In this document: positions 35,421 to 49,229 of the stretch, in pieces
Numbering within the stretch: position 1 is the stretch's first letter
How the letters are laid out: each line of letters starts with the position of its first letter
Assembly: GCF_037975245.1 (NCBI RefSeq)
Contig: NC_092572.1
Span: forward strand, 1,709,501 to 1,773,500
Source: Apostichopus japonicus
Lineage: Eukaryota; Echinodermata; Holothuroidea; Aspidochirotida; Stichopodidae
Direction: 5' to 3'
DNA length: 64,000 nt
Made by a program: the position numbers and the translations under genes
The notes under the pieces: generated by a model
The model's input: the letters and a program-made list of their open reading frames with translations, nothing else
Told to the model about the DNA's origin: nothing
Database searches by the model: none

Positions 35421-37126
35421 TTTCTTTTAACTTTATTTTGACAGCTTTATATATCATGATGTCTTTTGTATATAAACGCTGTTCATGTGAAAGCTTTATG
35501 TTAATCAGGTACGGAATATTTATGGTCGTTGGCATAATTCAGTACGATATGCAAACAAGTTTATTACAGCAGACATGAGTACAATTTTGTAGCCATTCAG
35601 CAATGTTGTATGATGCGAGCCACACATTTAAAAATATTTACAGCTTAATTGATGTGCTCGTGATTAGTAAACCGAAACAGTGTGGTCGGATATTAGGCCA
35701 GCTTGTAGAGAAATAATGTTTTATTCTGTTAAACATTCAATTTTGCTTCAGATAAGTACTAGCATATTTCTCCTCTATATCCCTCGAGACAAACATTAAA
35801 TGAACAACTGAATTTGCGACAGTGGTAGATAGTTGGACTGCTAACACATAAAAGCACGTGCCTGCTAAACTTTGGAAATCTCCATTACAAACTGTCAAGT
35901 TTATATTTATCGTAGAAAATATTATTGCCTTACAGAGGATAGACTTACACAGTAACAGCTGAAAAGTATTTAGGAAATAAAAATCAATCTTTTGGGGATA
36001 TAAAACTAGTCATTATTCATTATTATAAAGTCTGAGACGTTATTTGTCATTCGAAATCGAATTGAAACCAATCTGCCTGTGCATGACGTACGGTACACCG
36101 TTAGATGAACTTATCCAACAAAATAGACAGCTGCGATTAGTTCATTCACCGTAAAGTTAATAATCGAAATGTATCCTATGCAAATGTATCCTATTGGAGT
36201 GGTAGATCGGCCATTCACTAGGTGGGTTTTCACTCTCTCATGGGAGAGAAGGATTACGGTTTAGCGAAGCTTTGGACAAGCGTAGGCTATTTTGAATATA
36301 TGTATGTATCTATGTATGTATTTAAGATCCCGTAAGCAGGAACTCTCGAAGAAGCCTCATGGGCTTATCAAAGCCGCAAGCTGACCGAAGTCAGTCTCTT
36401 ACATTCACATTTAACGTCCATGATTATGAATTGTTAATTGTCAACAACTCTGTAACTGGACGACATACATTAATCTGGGATTAAATATACTTTAATTGGT
36501 TGTTGAATGAAAAGATAGACGAACTTAATATTGTTATACAGGATCAACAGGTATCTGAAGCTGCTTGGAATAAACAGCACGAGTAATATAATATGAAATG
36601 TAACATGTAAACGACCAGTAAATGGATTCTGTGTCTGATTAAACATAAATCTTTCACATACAAAGCGTTCATACCTAAAAGGCTATCAGAGAAAAACCTG
36701 TCATTCTGAAAAGAGATCGTGATCAAAAGCGACCTTTCAAGACATCATTGTTATGAAAGCTCTCACAATAACAATTAACGAACCAAAATGTGTAGTTTAT
36801 ATTTGTTTGGGGTCAATCTACTTTCATACGAAATCAAATTTATCTGATTACTCCAAATAAACAAGAGAATTGCTTATCCTTAATCAGACGCAATTACTAA
36901 CATGAAAATTACCAAGGGTCTGTTAGTTCTTACAGTAATACTAATACTTAAGAAGAACGTTATATTTAGTACAGCTGCTACTCGGTGTTCATTCTCTCAA
37001 TACAACAACAACTTATACTAATGCTCGGCTATGCTACATTTTATCAACAGACTAGAAACTAATAACAGTTTGCGGGAAATTAAGATGTTAATGATAATAA
37101 TCGTAAATAGCCACAGAAAAAAAAAA
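35421..37126. other. intergenic space between convergent genes C and 2
   Basis: No gene supported. 36297-36420 (TATGTATG units followed by TTTAAGATCCCGTAAGCAGG and CAAAGCCGCAAGCTGACCGA) looks like the 3' end of a dispersed retroelement, judged by its microsatellite-like edge; its family was not determined. Confidence 0.4.
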
Positions 37127-40100
37127 TTACACAACGGTGCTTTGAACTAAAGACGTCGTTTCGTCCTGTTTACTCTTTATCCAATTTCCTTCTTCAAAGT
37201 GTAGGTTGAAGGCCTCCTCATCTTGTTTGCGATTGACTGCGAAAGAAATGACAACCATGTTTACATTTATTATTATCCTCTCATCATGTACATATTGAAT
37301 TTGAAGTTCCAGTCGTGAATATATTAGCCTATTTACCATCGGCTAATTTAAAAATGTGTCTTTGGTGTCATTTTAACCTTACACGGTTTACTTTGAAGTT
37401 AGGTGTCAGGCACATATGTGGTGACGGTCGTAATGAATACGAGAGTGTCTGAGTATTTTGTCTTCTCTAATTAGAACAATATCCTTGGTCTCACAAACCA
37501 TCATGATCTTGAAATGGCCTGCTAGAATAAATTAATCAGTAACAAAACAAACAGATGAATAACCCATATGTAGACTTATCGTGCTTAACGTACGTTATTA
37601 GTCATCCTTAGTTGAGATATCCTTACCCATATAAGAAAAAAAAGGCAAAGTGCACGCTTCTTTTGAAGCTGTGGTTACATGGGTAACATACTGCTACTAT
37701 AATTATGGTGACCATTACAATTAAGTATTTGGGGCTATGGATCTATTTATATTTAAGCCTAATGGTAATTTAAATAAATCATTTTAGACATATCTCTGAT
37801 TGCACTGTCTATTACGTGACTTACTAGTAAGCTTTATTTCTCCTTCAGATGTCTGACGAATTAAGTTCAATTGATCTTCGGAAACTGTCTGTGGCACAAC
37901 GCTGTTAATGCAACTAGTATAAAATGAAAATCAAGATAGAGGACTTATTATCTGAAATGACTGTATTGTTCAAGTGATAATTTAAGAAACTATCAATTCA
38001 TATATTCAAATTTTAGTAACCAAGGGCTCGACCTGTTTGGCCAAGAGAATCTAAGAGAAATTAATGTGGCATCATTATTTTCAACTAATAATTAACTTTG
38101 TTAACGAGAAAATAAACTAATTTTGAATTAATATATTGTATTCCAAGTGCTACTAGTAATGATATACTATAGGAATCATTGTTCAACAACAGTGATTGTG
38201 TAATAATCAGGAATAGATATGTGTAGAAATTTGTATTTTCATTTCATCGTCAGTGCTTCTACTGTATTGAAATGTTAAGTGTGCATTGCATTAATGGTTC
38301 TAAACGCACTATTCGAATATAAAGTTGTATATGATGAAGTGAGGTATGTGAATAAATGAGCTATGTTAGATAGAAATCTCTATCCAGTAGGAAGTTGTAA
38401 CAGAACGGTTTTCCTGTTTTTTTTATTTTTTATTATGCAGTCTTTTAACGTGTTTCAGATTCGGCTTACATTCAGATATTGAGTTTCCATACTCCAATCT
38501 ATTACATACACAAAGGTACCGTTGGCCAAAAAGGACCAATAAAGTTAATAGTTCGATATCACTTTGAATATGCGAGTGCATGCTGATGTAAACCAGCTCT
38601 CCATTGATGACCATCGGTATCGTACTAGCTAAATTGTTAGGGGACAGCGTTTATCATGTAATGCTACTATCAGCATAAGACTAGTACAGTACGAAATATA
38701 ACAAGTTGTATTACTTTCAATTACAGACATGTTACAATAAACACATGCTAAGGTCACAAAAACATTGAAACAAACGTATAGCCCGGTCAAACGTCCAACC
38801 TTAAGCTATCAGGAATGTTAACATTTTAACTTGAAGGCCTAGATCATGAGAAATGCTTACTTTTAAACTTACTTTATTGTTATAGTTTGGGTTGAAAATC
38901 TTCTGATGAGACTGGTGAATTGTTTATCTTCTAGCCTAACATTCTGGAACGTCAGCTCCTTCTCCACGTTTGGTAACTTACAGCTATCCAATGACGGTGG
39001 GTAACCATCACGGAATGTCAATGTACTGACCGTAATCTGCATTAACAATGAAAAAAATTATTGTTCAGAAATGTTTCTTTGACAAATTTATTTCGTTTAA
39101 GCGACCGTAGCGTAAAGGTGATATGTTTATGAATTTACCAGAATAGAAAATGTATTCCACGTTATTGTTCTGTGCCGTGGCAATATTCAGATTGGAGTAA
39201 TATTTTAAGATCTCTTCAAACAGGCTTCTATATATTTTGAGTTGTCATTGTCACTTTATTCAGAGGTCATGAACACATCTAGTGCGAACCATTTCCGAAG
39301 TTATCTCTATCTCAGTATGTACAATGTGATATTTGAATCTAATCTGTGCTTGAATTTACGCTGATAAATTGGAATTGTAGTATTATTTTGCAAAAGACTT
39401 TTCTTATTCTCGACTTGTGTTACTTTGTATTGAATTTTGCGATAGTGGTCTAGATAATTCTCTTTTCGCTTACTGAACAATACATAATATCAATATTGAT
39501 ATACTTACGTTTGCTCCCATGTACCTGGTACACACATCTTTCACTAAGCTCATATTGTCTTCATCGTTGACATTCGTAAACAACAGGTCCTTTCCTTCAA
39601 AAATATTTCGTATTTGTTTACTTTTCTCTTCATCCTTACACAATTCGAATAATGCCCACAAGAGCTGGAAGTGTTTAGTGTGACTCAAGTGTATTTGATT
39701 ATTATCATTGTGTAAAAGACTTCCCATCAAATTTGCTATCATAATTGTTGAATCTGTCTTTGCTTGCAACTTATTTTGGTATTTCGGTATCAAATAATTT
39801 AATGCGAATGCATAAAACACTAGAGGACATTCTGTAATAACATCAATGGATTCCGGTAAGGTTGAATCCTGAGAAAGCAGACGGCTCTCCTCACCGCTAT
39901 CTTTAGTTTCTTCGAATTCATTGACGTTCAACTTTACCATCTGCTGCAATAAAGTTTTTCTTTGATCCTCGTTGAAGCCTTTCAAAATAACTTTCTTATA
40001 CCTTCTACTGAATTCGATGGTATTTAGTTGACGACACGTTACCCAGACTTTTAACTTCTTGAAGTTATCTAAATTACTTAGCTTGTAAATGTCTGCAGGT

Positions 40101-43100
40101 AAACTGTTGGTTTTGCTTTGTGTGTCACTTTTGGAGCCTTTTTCTAAATCCTTGTTTTCCAAAGTCAAGTTAGTAAGGCCATCAAGAAGCAATAGACACT
40201 CACGCTCTTGCAAAATATTGGAAATAGCTTCAACTGATTGGAACTGTCCATCCATAGATTTCACGACCTCTTCTAAAATACAAGCTTTCTTACAGAAAGG
40301 TTTCAGTTTGATATATATCACGATTGCATTCTGCAGAATTTCCCCTTTGGCCCACAGTCTTGCCACATGTTGAAATAAATACGTCTTGCCATATCCTACT
40401 TTACCGGTAAATATTACACAATCACTGTTGTTGAAGAATGATTCCTTAAGTATATCGTCACTGGTAGCAGTTTCCGCATCCTCCTCCGAAGTCCTAATCA
40501 CGCAATCACACGTCGCGTAAGTGGATTCAGCAAAAGCATTGAATTTCGTCAAATAATATTTAATCAATTCGTCCTTCAATGGATCTGCGCAAACTAAGAA
40601 AAACCAGCAGTGATTACGAATTTATTATGAAAGCTGCTTCAGTCATTTTTTATGGAACTTTTAAGACAATATAATGTGTCATATGTGCATCAAATGTTGT
40701 TGTTGGTGATAAAACTGCTTTCTAAATTTTATTTATACTATTGGAGCAATGGAACTTCCTACTCGACATGCGATTTTAACCCGAGTTGTTTGGAGATACG
40801 TAATTTTTATGTTATTGTTGTTGTTTACCATTACTTGAAGCATATAGGAACATTAAGTTTACAACGTCATTCGTCAAATTGATATATCTGACAGAAATCT
40901 TCATGTCATGCGACAAACATATGAACATCAGTTCTATAGTCATTATTAAACGTATTTTGGGCATTTTCTAGTAGATATCTTTACAACAAACTACGTTCCT
41001 TTACCTTTCCTTTTGCGAGATGTTGTGTAACTTCTAGTGAGGCAAATATATATGACAATACAGATAATCGCAACAATGATCACCCAGATGAAAATGCATG
41101 GTATGAGATCGAGTTTGAAGCATCCTTTCTTCGGAACATTCGACGGTGTCTCGGTAGACATGGCATGACACCTTTCTAATTGAAAGAACAAATAAAACAA
41201 AAATTATATAATGTTTTAAACATATTCAACAACTTATCTGAAACTATTAATCCATGTATATTCTTAGTCAACTCACGGGCATTTGGAAACAGGTAGGTTA
41301 ATAACAGTTCTTCTTTAACATGGTTGTCCATTGAACTCTCATTCATTGTATAATGTTTACTCCAACGAATTAACATTAAATGATCGTCCCTTTCAGCTTT
41401 TATCGGCATTTCAATCTTTGCTGCGTTGTTACAATTCTACCACCATGCGCTTGCTTAACATCACTAATTAGAAACCTAGGAAACTAATTTGGATATTTCA
41501 GTAAGTCACAGGTTTTTTAAAAGCTCATTTTAACACTAAACTTACGTTAACCATTTCCGAGTTTTCCTACACATTTTTAGAGGAAAGTTTTCACAGACAT
41601 AACTTGCAATGCATATTTTCACAACTAGGGCAAACTGTGAACTATTCTTAAAACATAAGGAAAACTCCAAAACATGTGTATTTGTAAGTGGAGATGGGCG
41701 TAAGTTCTCGTAGAGATCTTTCCATAACATTTGTTTAATTCCATTGTTTTAAACAGGAAGGGGTCTACTAAAACGAAATAATGCATTCGTTGATATTTGT
41801 TAATGACTTACAATAGAAAAAGTCTCATTGCTACTTTCAGCCTCAATGAAAGCATACCTGAATTCACTTCTACTTTTGCAGTTAATGAAACATTCAACAG
41901 CCACCCGTCGCTATAAATATAGCAATTAAAGACTGTTGTTTCTCCACATGGCATTTCGTAGAAGATTATAGTCGACACAGTCCATGTATCTCTGGTATGG
42001 TTCGTTAGTTCAGAATGCGACTCGTTCTTTGTAACATTAGCGACTCCTTCATATGTCCAGTACATGACAGGTTGTGGACGAACTCCCTCAATGAAACAAG
42101 TCAAGTTAGCAGTTTCGTTCTCAGGCAAAATGACTTTACATTTTTCACACTCGGCACAAGCTCGGATTTGAGGACACAGGTGTGTTGGTGTATCTTGAGA
42201 ATAAGGAAGAAACAAAACTTAGGCTATTCTTTTACTTGACAAGTCTGCTATTGTTTCAGTGAAACCGTTGTTTGTTCCATCTATGACTTTGATTTATTCA
42301 CATGATTCTATGAGTAATGATGGAAGAATCCTCTTAAAATAGACAAGGTCAATGTTGTTTCTTTTATTTTACTTCTTAATACCTAAAACAAAATATTTCA
42401 TCAAGAAAGTATATCCTGACTTGACGCTCTTCTCTCTGAGGTCACTGTTGTAAACGATACCGTAATTGGCAACACAACCTTAGCCTAATCTACGAGTAAC
42501 ATAGTAAGATGTGAGGGCGTCTGTTGTTCAAACATACAAACTAGTGTATAGGCCAAATTAAATAATGTTTCTTATGATACTGCACTATAATAAATAAAGA
42601 CATGCGTACTTGTAATGATCACTGATATATCCCGTGTCCAGACAGAGTCGTTGGTAAAGAACGCAACAAATGTATAGATAGCTTCATGCTCCAGCTGTGC
42701 ATTCTTTATCGTCATGTCACCATTCGGAGTAATATCATAATGTCCATCGTTGTACTTAGAGCCGCCCATTTTACCGTTTACCAATTTAAGAATTGGATCA
42801 GTCTCTGACGTTGAACCCACATACCAGTAGTACCGGTTGATTTCAGCATGATCATCACATCGTATCTTGTTAGTACCCATTATTTCGATAAATTGAATCG
42901 AAGGACATGTATCGGAAAACCCTGTAGTTAAGAAGAAAGTCTTTATTATATATGTTTCGTTGGGGTCTACCGGTGACTACGAAATACGTAGTAACAATAG
43001 GTTATCAACAATGCCATGTAACGTTTATTTTTAACAATGCCATGTAACGTTTATTTTTTTTCTCTTCAAGACGTTGGTGAAGAATAATTTTTCTTTATTC

Positions 43101-43288
43101 AAAAGTGGCTGTGTCTACAAAAAATGCAGTAGATTAATCATGACCCTATAAAATTACATAGTGTTTTCTTAAGAATGATATTTGTTTAATAAATATTTTA
43201 AACATTATAAGCAAAGATAGATACCTCCGACAAGAACGCTGGACAAAATTATCATAACCCAAAGCATCTTAAACGTGTTAGCATTCAT
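37127..43288 (-). CDS. Ig-Ig-TM-NACHT receptor with LRR-like C-terminus, gene 2 (769 aa, 8 exons)
   Basis: Minus-strand exons: 43225-43288 leader (MNANTFKMLWVMIILSSVLV), 42610-42921 Ig1, 41858-42193 Ig2, 41005-41175 stalk and TM (about residues 261-283), 39509-40584 NACHT, 38873-39036, 37825-37901 and 37127-37236 to TAA. Junction phases 1,1,1,1,0,2,1 keep one frame for 770 codons. The first two exons are 64 and 312 nt, identical in length to gene 1. Walker A GKVGYGKT lies at about 355-362, followed by Walker B LLLLDGL. The NACHT exon is shorter than in gene 1 and lacks its FFKEFF region. Exon 6 (STLTFRDGYPPSLDSCKLP, LTFQNVRL) resembles leucine-rich repeat edges of NLRs. The last exons are charged and polar. 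It converges with gene C and diverges from receptor D. The role is inferred: surface ligand binding coupled to NTP-driven assembly. Confidence 0.88.
39509..40584 (-). other. NACHT exon of gene 2
   Basis: 1076 nt; acceptor TTTGCGCAG and donor GTAAGT, phase 1 in and phase 0 out. It directly follows the TM exon, so the NACHT begins within about 60 residues of the membrane, as in gene 1. Sequence identity with gene 1 is low outside the P-loop, Walker B and the KVWVTCRQLN / RMWVASRNLN sensor-like strand, so the two genes are old paralogues and not a recent duplication. Confidence 0.85.
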
Positions 43289-46200
43289 GCAAAACTTGAT
43301 TCTGGAAAAGAAAACAAATACAACTATAATAGCTTATTTAAATAAATGTATCGCAAGATCTGCAAATACCTTAAACTTACTTACAACACACATACCATAG
43401 GACATTGAGCTGAAGACGATAATTTCCATATAACCTCTCCCAACATTTGTTAGTTCCATACATAATACCTTGTACGGCAATTCTTAAGACAATGGAAATT
43501 GTACGGGATATATGATGGTAGAACTAATCTAAATTTCAATTCGAATAAATAACACACCAGTCATGAAATTTGTTAGGATTCCGTTTGTTGATTGTCTCTC
43601 GTGATAGCCGATGCACAGGTGTTCCAAGCATGACGGTTAGAAAACATCCACTGAGGCATTATACCACAATATTTGTAATAATAATCCGTACGACTATATG
43701 GGATAGGAGAACACCGAATGCAGAAGATTACAATAAATAATAGCGAACTAAGAGGGAACACAACATTTTAGCAAACTACATATCTACTGAATAAAACTGC
43801 ACAGGCAAATATGTAAGATAAAAAGCAAGAAAGATGGAAGAATTAGGAGCTGTAGAGATTAACTATGTAACTTATGACAATGGAAGGTCAATAGTATTAA
43901 AGGTGAAAAGAAAGGAAGTGGGATTAGAAAATAAACCTTCTGAATGTGCAGTAAAATGATAACAAGGCGTTGAGTCCACAAGCTATCTTTGCCGAGAAGA
44001 ACTGTATCGGGTGATTCCAAGAAAAACAATGCCTTTAAGAAACAAATACGAAATAGTGTGGTTATAGGAATTGCAAAATGTATTCAAAATGGATTTGTTG
44101 TCTTAGCAACGGTTCTTGAGATTAGTCTTGGTCTCACCGATCAATATTCAGTTACAGTAGGTTAAAAATGTTCGGTATACTGTAACTAAAATGTGTAACG
44201 TGGAAAGACTGATAGGAAAGCGACAAAGCCTGTCGTGTATTTGCTAAACAACTAGATAAATTTCGAAATTTCGGAAAGTCTATGTGTTAATTACGTCCTG
44301 TCCGGGATAGCCCAACCGAGTTTTTGAAGTAAAGTTTTTGCTAGAGGTATGTCATTAGAATGAGAACAAATTATTCATTACGCTATGTTTGGTTAAATTC
44401 ATTATTGATACCTGGTCCAGGACTCTAGCTCTTTGTTTCTTATTGGCAAACCTGTTGTAACTTGTTTAAAAGAACGGCTGCTTTAACATGTACAATGATG
44501 AATTTATTTTGTGTTTCATATCGACCTCCAGTCTAACAACATTATCCCTGAATTCTGCAAAGTTTTCGGTGAAATACTTTTTGTGTCCCACTCAATATTC
44601 TTCGAACAAGGACCCAGTGCTGCAGTGCATCGCACTGAGCGTAATTGTTTGGACACTGAAGTGACTGAATGAAACCAAGCAAGGACAGACATTGATTTAC
44701 TTTTGAAAAATTCTCAGGTGGTTTATTTTTTACTCTCTCAACACTCTTAAAATACAAGACGTTAAGTCTTGAACGCAATGTTTGTCTTCAATACTCCTAC
44801 AAGCATTTAAGCTGTGTTTTCTAACACGCAACATTGAAAAACATTGTTCTCTTTTAGACTGTGTTTTTCGATCAAGTGAACTTCACCTAAACCGACAGTC
44901 AATCAGACAGACAGACAGACAGTCTCCTGACTGTATACAAATGTTAACAGTTAAAAGGACTTACCGAAAATTTTGCGTAACCTCCTAACGACCAACAATT
45001 CCCTAGGTGTATTATACAAAGATTCGTTTTATTTCAGTAATGTATGTAGATATCTGTTTGGTACATGGCTGTACGTATAGCTGCTTGTAACAGAATATGA
45101 TCATGCCATTTGGACAGTGTGGTGTAAGGAGCAACTACCGGCAGATTACAAAGTTCAAGTGGATTGATAAACAACTGTTTTTCCTTATCGCTAAACAGGA
45201 TTGCAAGTGCAGGTCAACACGATGAACCAGGCATGATCTAGTCATCATCGAGTCATCAATGACAAACATAAATGAACTATCATTTCCTGCAAGATGTACT
45301 GAACAAGATTACGTATTGATACTTCTATGCACATAAATAGGTAAAACTAGTGTATGAAAAGAATCACGCGCTTGTTCTTAAAATGAAAGATCTTTTACAG
45401 AACGTTTTCATACATAACACGCGTATTGGTTAAAATGTGGCCGATCGTTATATCGTATTTGAGAACTAATTTCATTCTTTTGTTTTGGATTAGGCAAGAA
45501 TGAGACCCCTGACAGGTGAAAAGGTCGCTTGAAATGAACAAGGACTTGGTTGTAAGTATGACAAATAAATGTCGATTAGACATGCACGTTGACAATATAA
45601 GTTGTGTCAAATTGGTGAGAATGATCAAAAAGGACAAAATTCAAGTAAGGAAGGTACAGCTGGTGTTTCGATCAGTGCGTTGTTTATTAATAAGGTCTTC
45701 ATGCTTAGGTCTTCATTAAAGGTGTTTTGAGATGAGAGATTCTACCGTGGATTGCCATCTTTCTGTTTTATGTTTTGTTTGCTGATCCTGAAGGTCCAAA
45801 AGACATATCACATCACTTTATCAAGTTCATATACCATTCGCTCTGAAAACATTGGAACCAAAGTTATTGATAGTGTACAGTCCTGCAGTATTTGCTCATG
45901 TAGTGGTATCAGGCGGTACAGAATAATAACAAAATTCTGGGGCACTGAGTTTGTGACACAGAATGACATAGGTAATGATATGTAATGGTGTAGTATTTCG
46001 ATGCATTTCTAAATGCTGTTGATTTCATATCAAACTAAATATAACAAAACCGTATCCCATTACCTCTGTTGACAATCTAACAGCTCACATGATATGCTGT
46101 GTTTCTCTATACCCACATATTAGAGAAAAAACAAACTGTTTGAAGTAGAAAATTGTTCTATTACTTCAGTACACATGTCATAATAAGAACTTTTTTTTTC

Positions 46201-46959
46201 AAAAGTATTTCCAAACCAGACAAAATATGTAAGAAAAAGAATAATGTAATGACAGAACTTTGAAACAAACAAATATAAAGTTGTCCATCTCCTTACTTTG
46301 TAGATGTACATCACAATAATAGTTTGAAAACGATGAAGAATCTCATACAACTAAACATTTGTTGTAGCGTAAAAGGAAGCAACTTAATACTAAGAATATC
46401 TGTTTATGTTCACATAATCTAAGATACTATTGAGTAAACGTCATGTGAGTGCAGAGGCTTGAAGAATTTTGGTATGAGAGGGGCGGTTTTCAAAGCTTCC
46501 CCGACGTATGGATCTTAATTGTTGTGGGCGATCTAAAAGCAAATGAAGTATTTTATAAAGGTGATTGCACATCGGTCATTGTAGCCGAACACTATGTAGA
46601 AGGGCGTGGGGTCTACATTGAGATTTAATAACTTTCAAACGAGAAATCAGTGTGTTCTGAGACATAAGTTCAGGTATATACTAGTAGCTCTTAACTCAAG
46701 ATACCCCTAACAAATGCCTTATCAGTAAAGTGTCTTTGAAACATAGAAGTAACATGTTACTACATGGTGCTGTGCACTGCACCATGTTGCCTTGCAACAA
46801 GATACCTATTTCTTCCAAAATTGATATGTTTCAATGAATTGTTTAAGCTTTAGGTTATTGTAGAAAATGTGCTGGAACCAGCATATAAGGAAATAGAGAA
46901 AAAAGTCACATTAATTTATATATAATTTAAAGGCAGTGAAGACTCGTGCACACAGAAAC
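43289..46959. other. intergenic, no supported gene
   Basis: Upstream of gene 2. Short ORFs on both strands show no domains or phase-consistent exons. A (ACAG)n run lies at 44910-44923. By analogy with the other receptor pairs, the proximal part should hold the gene 2 promoter, but I see no specific motif. Confidence 0.45.
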
Positions 46960-47470
46960 GTCTGGTGTCGGTAATCTGACCTAGTTTCGAATGAGGTGAA
47001 ACAGAAGTGTTAGACACCACCGTCGATCCCAGAAAATAGAAGACCCATTTTCAAAGGAGTCAAATGACACCAATATAGGTATCAAGAGACACCTTTAAGG
47101 TGTAAATTTATAAATTTCGGGTGAGCCCACAAAGGTGTCTATGTGACACCTTTAAGGTGTATTTTCAGACTACTTTGGGGTGTCCAGTACCAACGACACC
47201 TTTAGGTGCTTGCCTGAAGACCAATTTTCAAAGGAGTCAAATGACACCAATATAGGTATCAAGAGACACCTTTAAGATGACTAGTATGTATCTTACAGGA
47301 GAGCACACAAAGGTGTTTAGGATGAAGAAGTGATCCCTTTTGAGTGTCCAGTAACTTTTGACAAGCTTACCTGAATACCCATTATCGGGATGTCTAATGA
47401 CACCAAAATGGTATTGATGCACTGTCTTCCAATAAGCACACATTAGGGACACCTTTAATGTGTTGAAGCA
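46960..47470. repeat. GTGTC/GACAC-rich repeat, left block
   Basis: A segment beginning TTTTCAAAGGAGTCAAATGA occurs at about 47049 and again at about 47225 (period about 175 nt), each with GACACC and GGTGTC words in both orientations (for example GTGACACCTTTAAGGTGT). Similar wording occurs at 55700-56125, about 9 kb away. Not recognised as a named family. Confidence 0.6.
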
Positions 47471-48385
47471 ATTATATATTAAAAGGAAGCACTACTAAAG
47501 CATATCAGCATGGGAAGTTTGTAAAAAGTGTGATGCAAACTAAAACAAGAAAGTCACTTTTGATTTTGTCTTAAATTTATTACTGAGCTTGGAACATCAA
47601 GCTGCTTAATGTCTAATTATCTATAATTAGTTCATGAACAGTTATAAAACTAATGCACAAGTTTAGTAAATGTATTTATTAACCAAGGGGTATCAGCTTT
47701 CTTATGCTATTGACAATACTCTGTCGACATTCACATATTACTGTACCAAGTACACAGTGAAGTTTTATAGAATATATATACAATTTAAAAGCTCCTTTCA
47801 TTTGTAAGCAATTAACAAAGCGTTTAATTAAAATGTTTTATGATTCATTTTCTATTTGTTAATCACTGAATTTAGTTTCCCCGTTCTAATTTTTACTGTA
47901 TGTCCCACAAGTTTAAAACTGTAACATTTGTACACAGATAAAGTATGATTATTCAAATGGTAACTTGAAGTTCTGGATTTCCTTTTAAAAACAAAATAAA
48001 ATTGTGAAAACAACAACAAAACTAACTTTCCATAGATGTAAACCTTAATTCTTCTATAGTCAGGTGGCTTAGCAACTTTAACGTTACCGGCCGGACAAAA
48101 GTACCAAATTTGGCATGGAGTTTCTTTTCGACCTATCTATTGATTTTATCCGTGGAACCCACTTAATCGGCTCCGATTTTTCAAGATGGCGGCCAAAATA
48201 CAAGATGGCCGCCAGAAAAAACGAAATGTCATATATCTGGCTGTAAAAATCAGAAATGAACAAATGAGGGGTCAATTCAGGTGTTTCCGGGGTCACTAAA
48301 ACAGATGATGGTCATAACACGTTGCTTGGGTCACCCATTTCCAAGATGGCGGCTAATATAACAGAAAATGCACTTGTTGTCACTA

Positions 48386-48937
48386 TTAAAGGTCAGTGGA
48401 AGTGTAGACTTGACTTTGAAGATTCTGATTCCTTCTGATTAGTATTGGAAATCCAATTACCAGACTGACTTTTAGTCGATGCAGTGTGAAAATTAGACAG
48501 ATTTACTATTACGTAATGTTTTTGTGACGTCGAGGGGGGAAGCAAAGGATAATGCAAAATTTACATTTTCAAAACTCTGCCACTTAAGAACGGCGAATCT
48601 GATTTGAATGAAAAGTTACATAATTTTGAAGAATATATAGATGCAAGCATTCAATGACTTTGAAGAAAACATTAACTTGAACTTTTCACCTATGGAGGAA
48701 GAAAAAATCAGCAATTACTGTGTAAACTCAATAGCGACATTCACTTCGTTTCCCTCTTGACGTCAACGGACCCGGATATTTAATTTAGGTAACACGAAAA
48801 CGAAATGAGTTTGAAACTCAAAATTAGATATTTGGGGTTATGAAATACACTCTTTTCATCTACGTAAGTTTCAAATCAATCTGCTGCACTTAAAGTGACC
48901 TTCAAAAATGTAAGTTTACACTTCCACTGACCTTTAA
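48386..48937. mobile_element. MITE with 22-bp inverted ends and TTAA flanks
   Basis: The two ends are inverted repeats with one mismatch, starting AGGTCAGTGGAAGTGT just inside TTAA on each side (48386-48389 and 48934-48937). TTAA target duplications are typical of piggyBac-type elements, which is the suggested source. No coding capacity. It lies just inside the left arm of the foldback element. Confidence 0.75.
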
Positions 48938-49229
48938 GTACATACTGGAAGTATTCGAGAATTCTGTCTACAATGTTTCAATACGATGTTTCTTTACCAG
49001 ACAGTTCACAGTCGATGTACACTATTTGGATGAACATGTGCATCGACAAAGAGATCTGCAAGGCATTTGGCCCACCCTCCTCTTTGATTCTACGGAGTGA
49101 GTCACCAATCTGTGTATACACCCCCGAAGGGCGTGTCGCCTTTGGACGGTTATTGGAAAAGGATCCGGGTCGGTGGTGGCGAAAAAGAAACCCACCCAGA
49201 ACCTAACAAAAAAGGCAAAGGGAAACGAA

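Noticed and set aside
45752-45985. ORF with several cysteines (SCSICSCSGIRR) resembling a receptor exon
   Set aside because: No acceptor with the family's phase and no Ig core residues.
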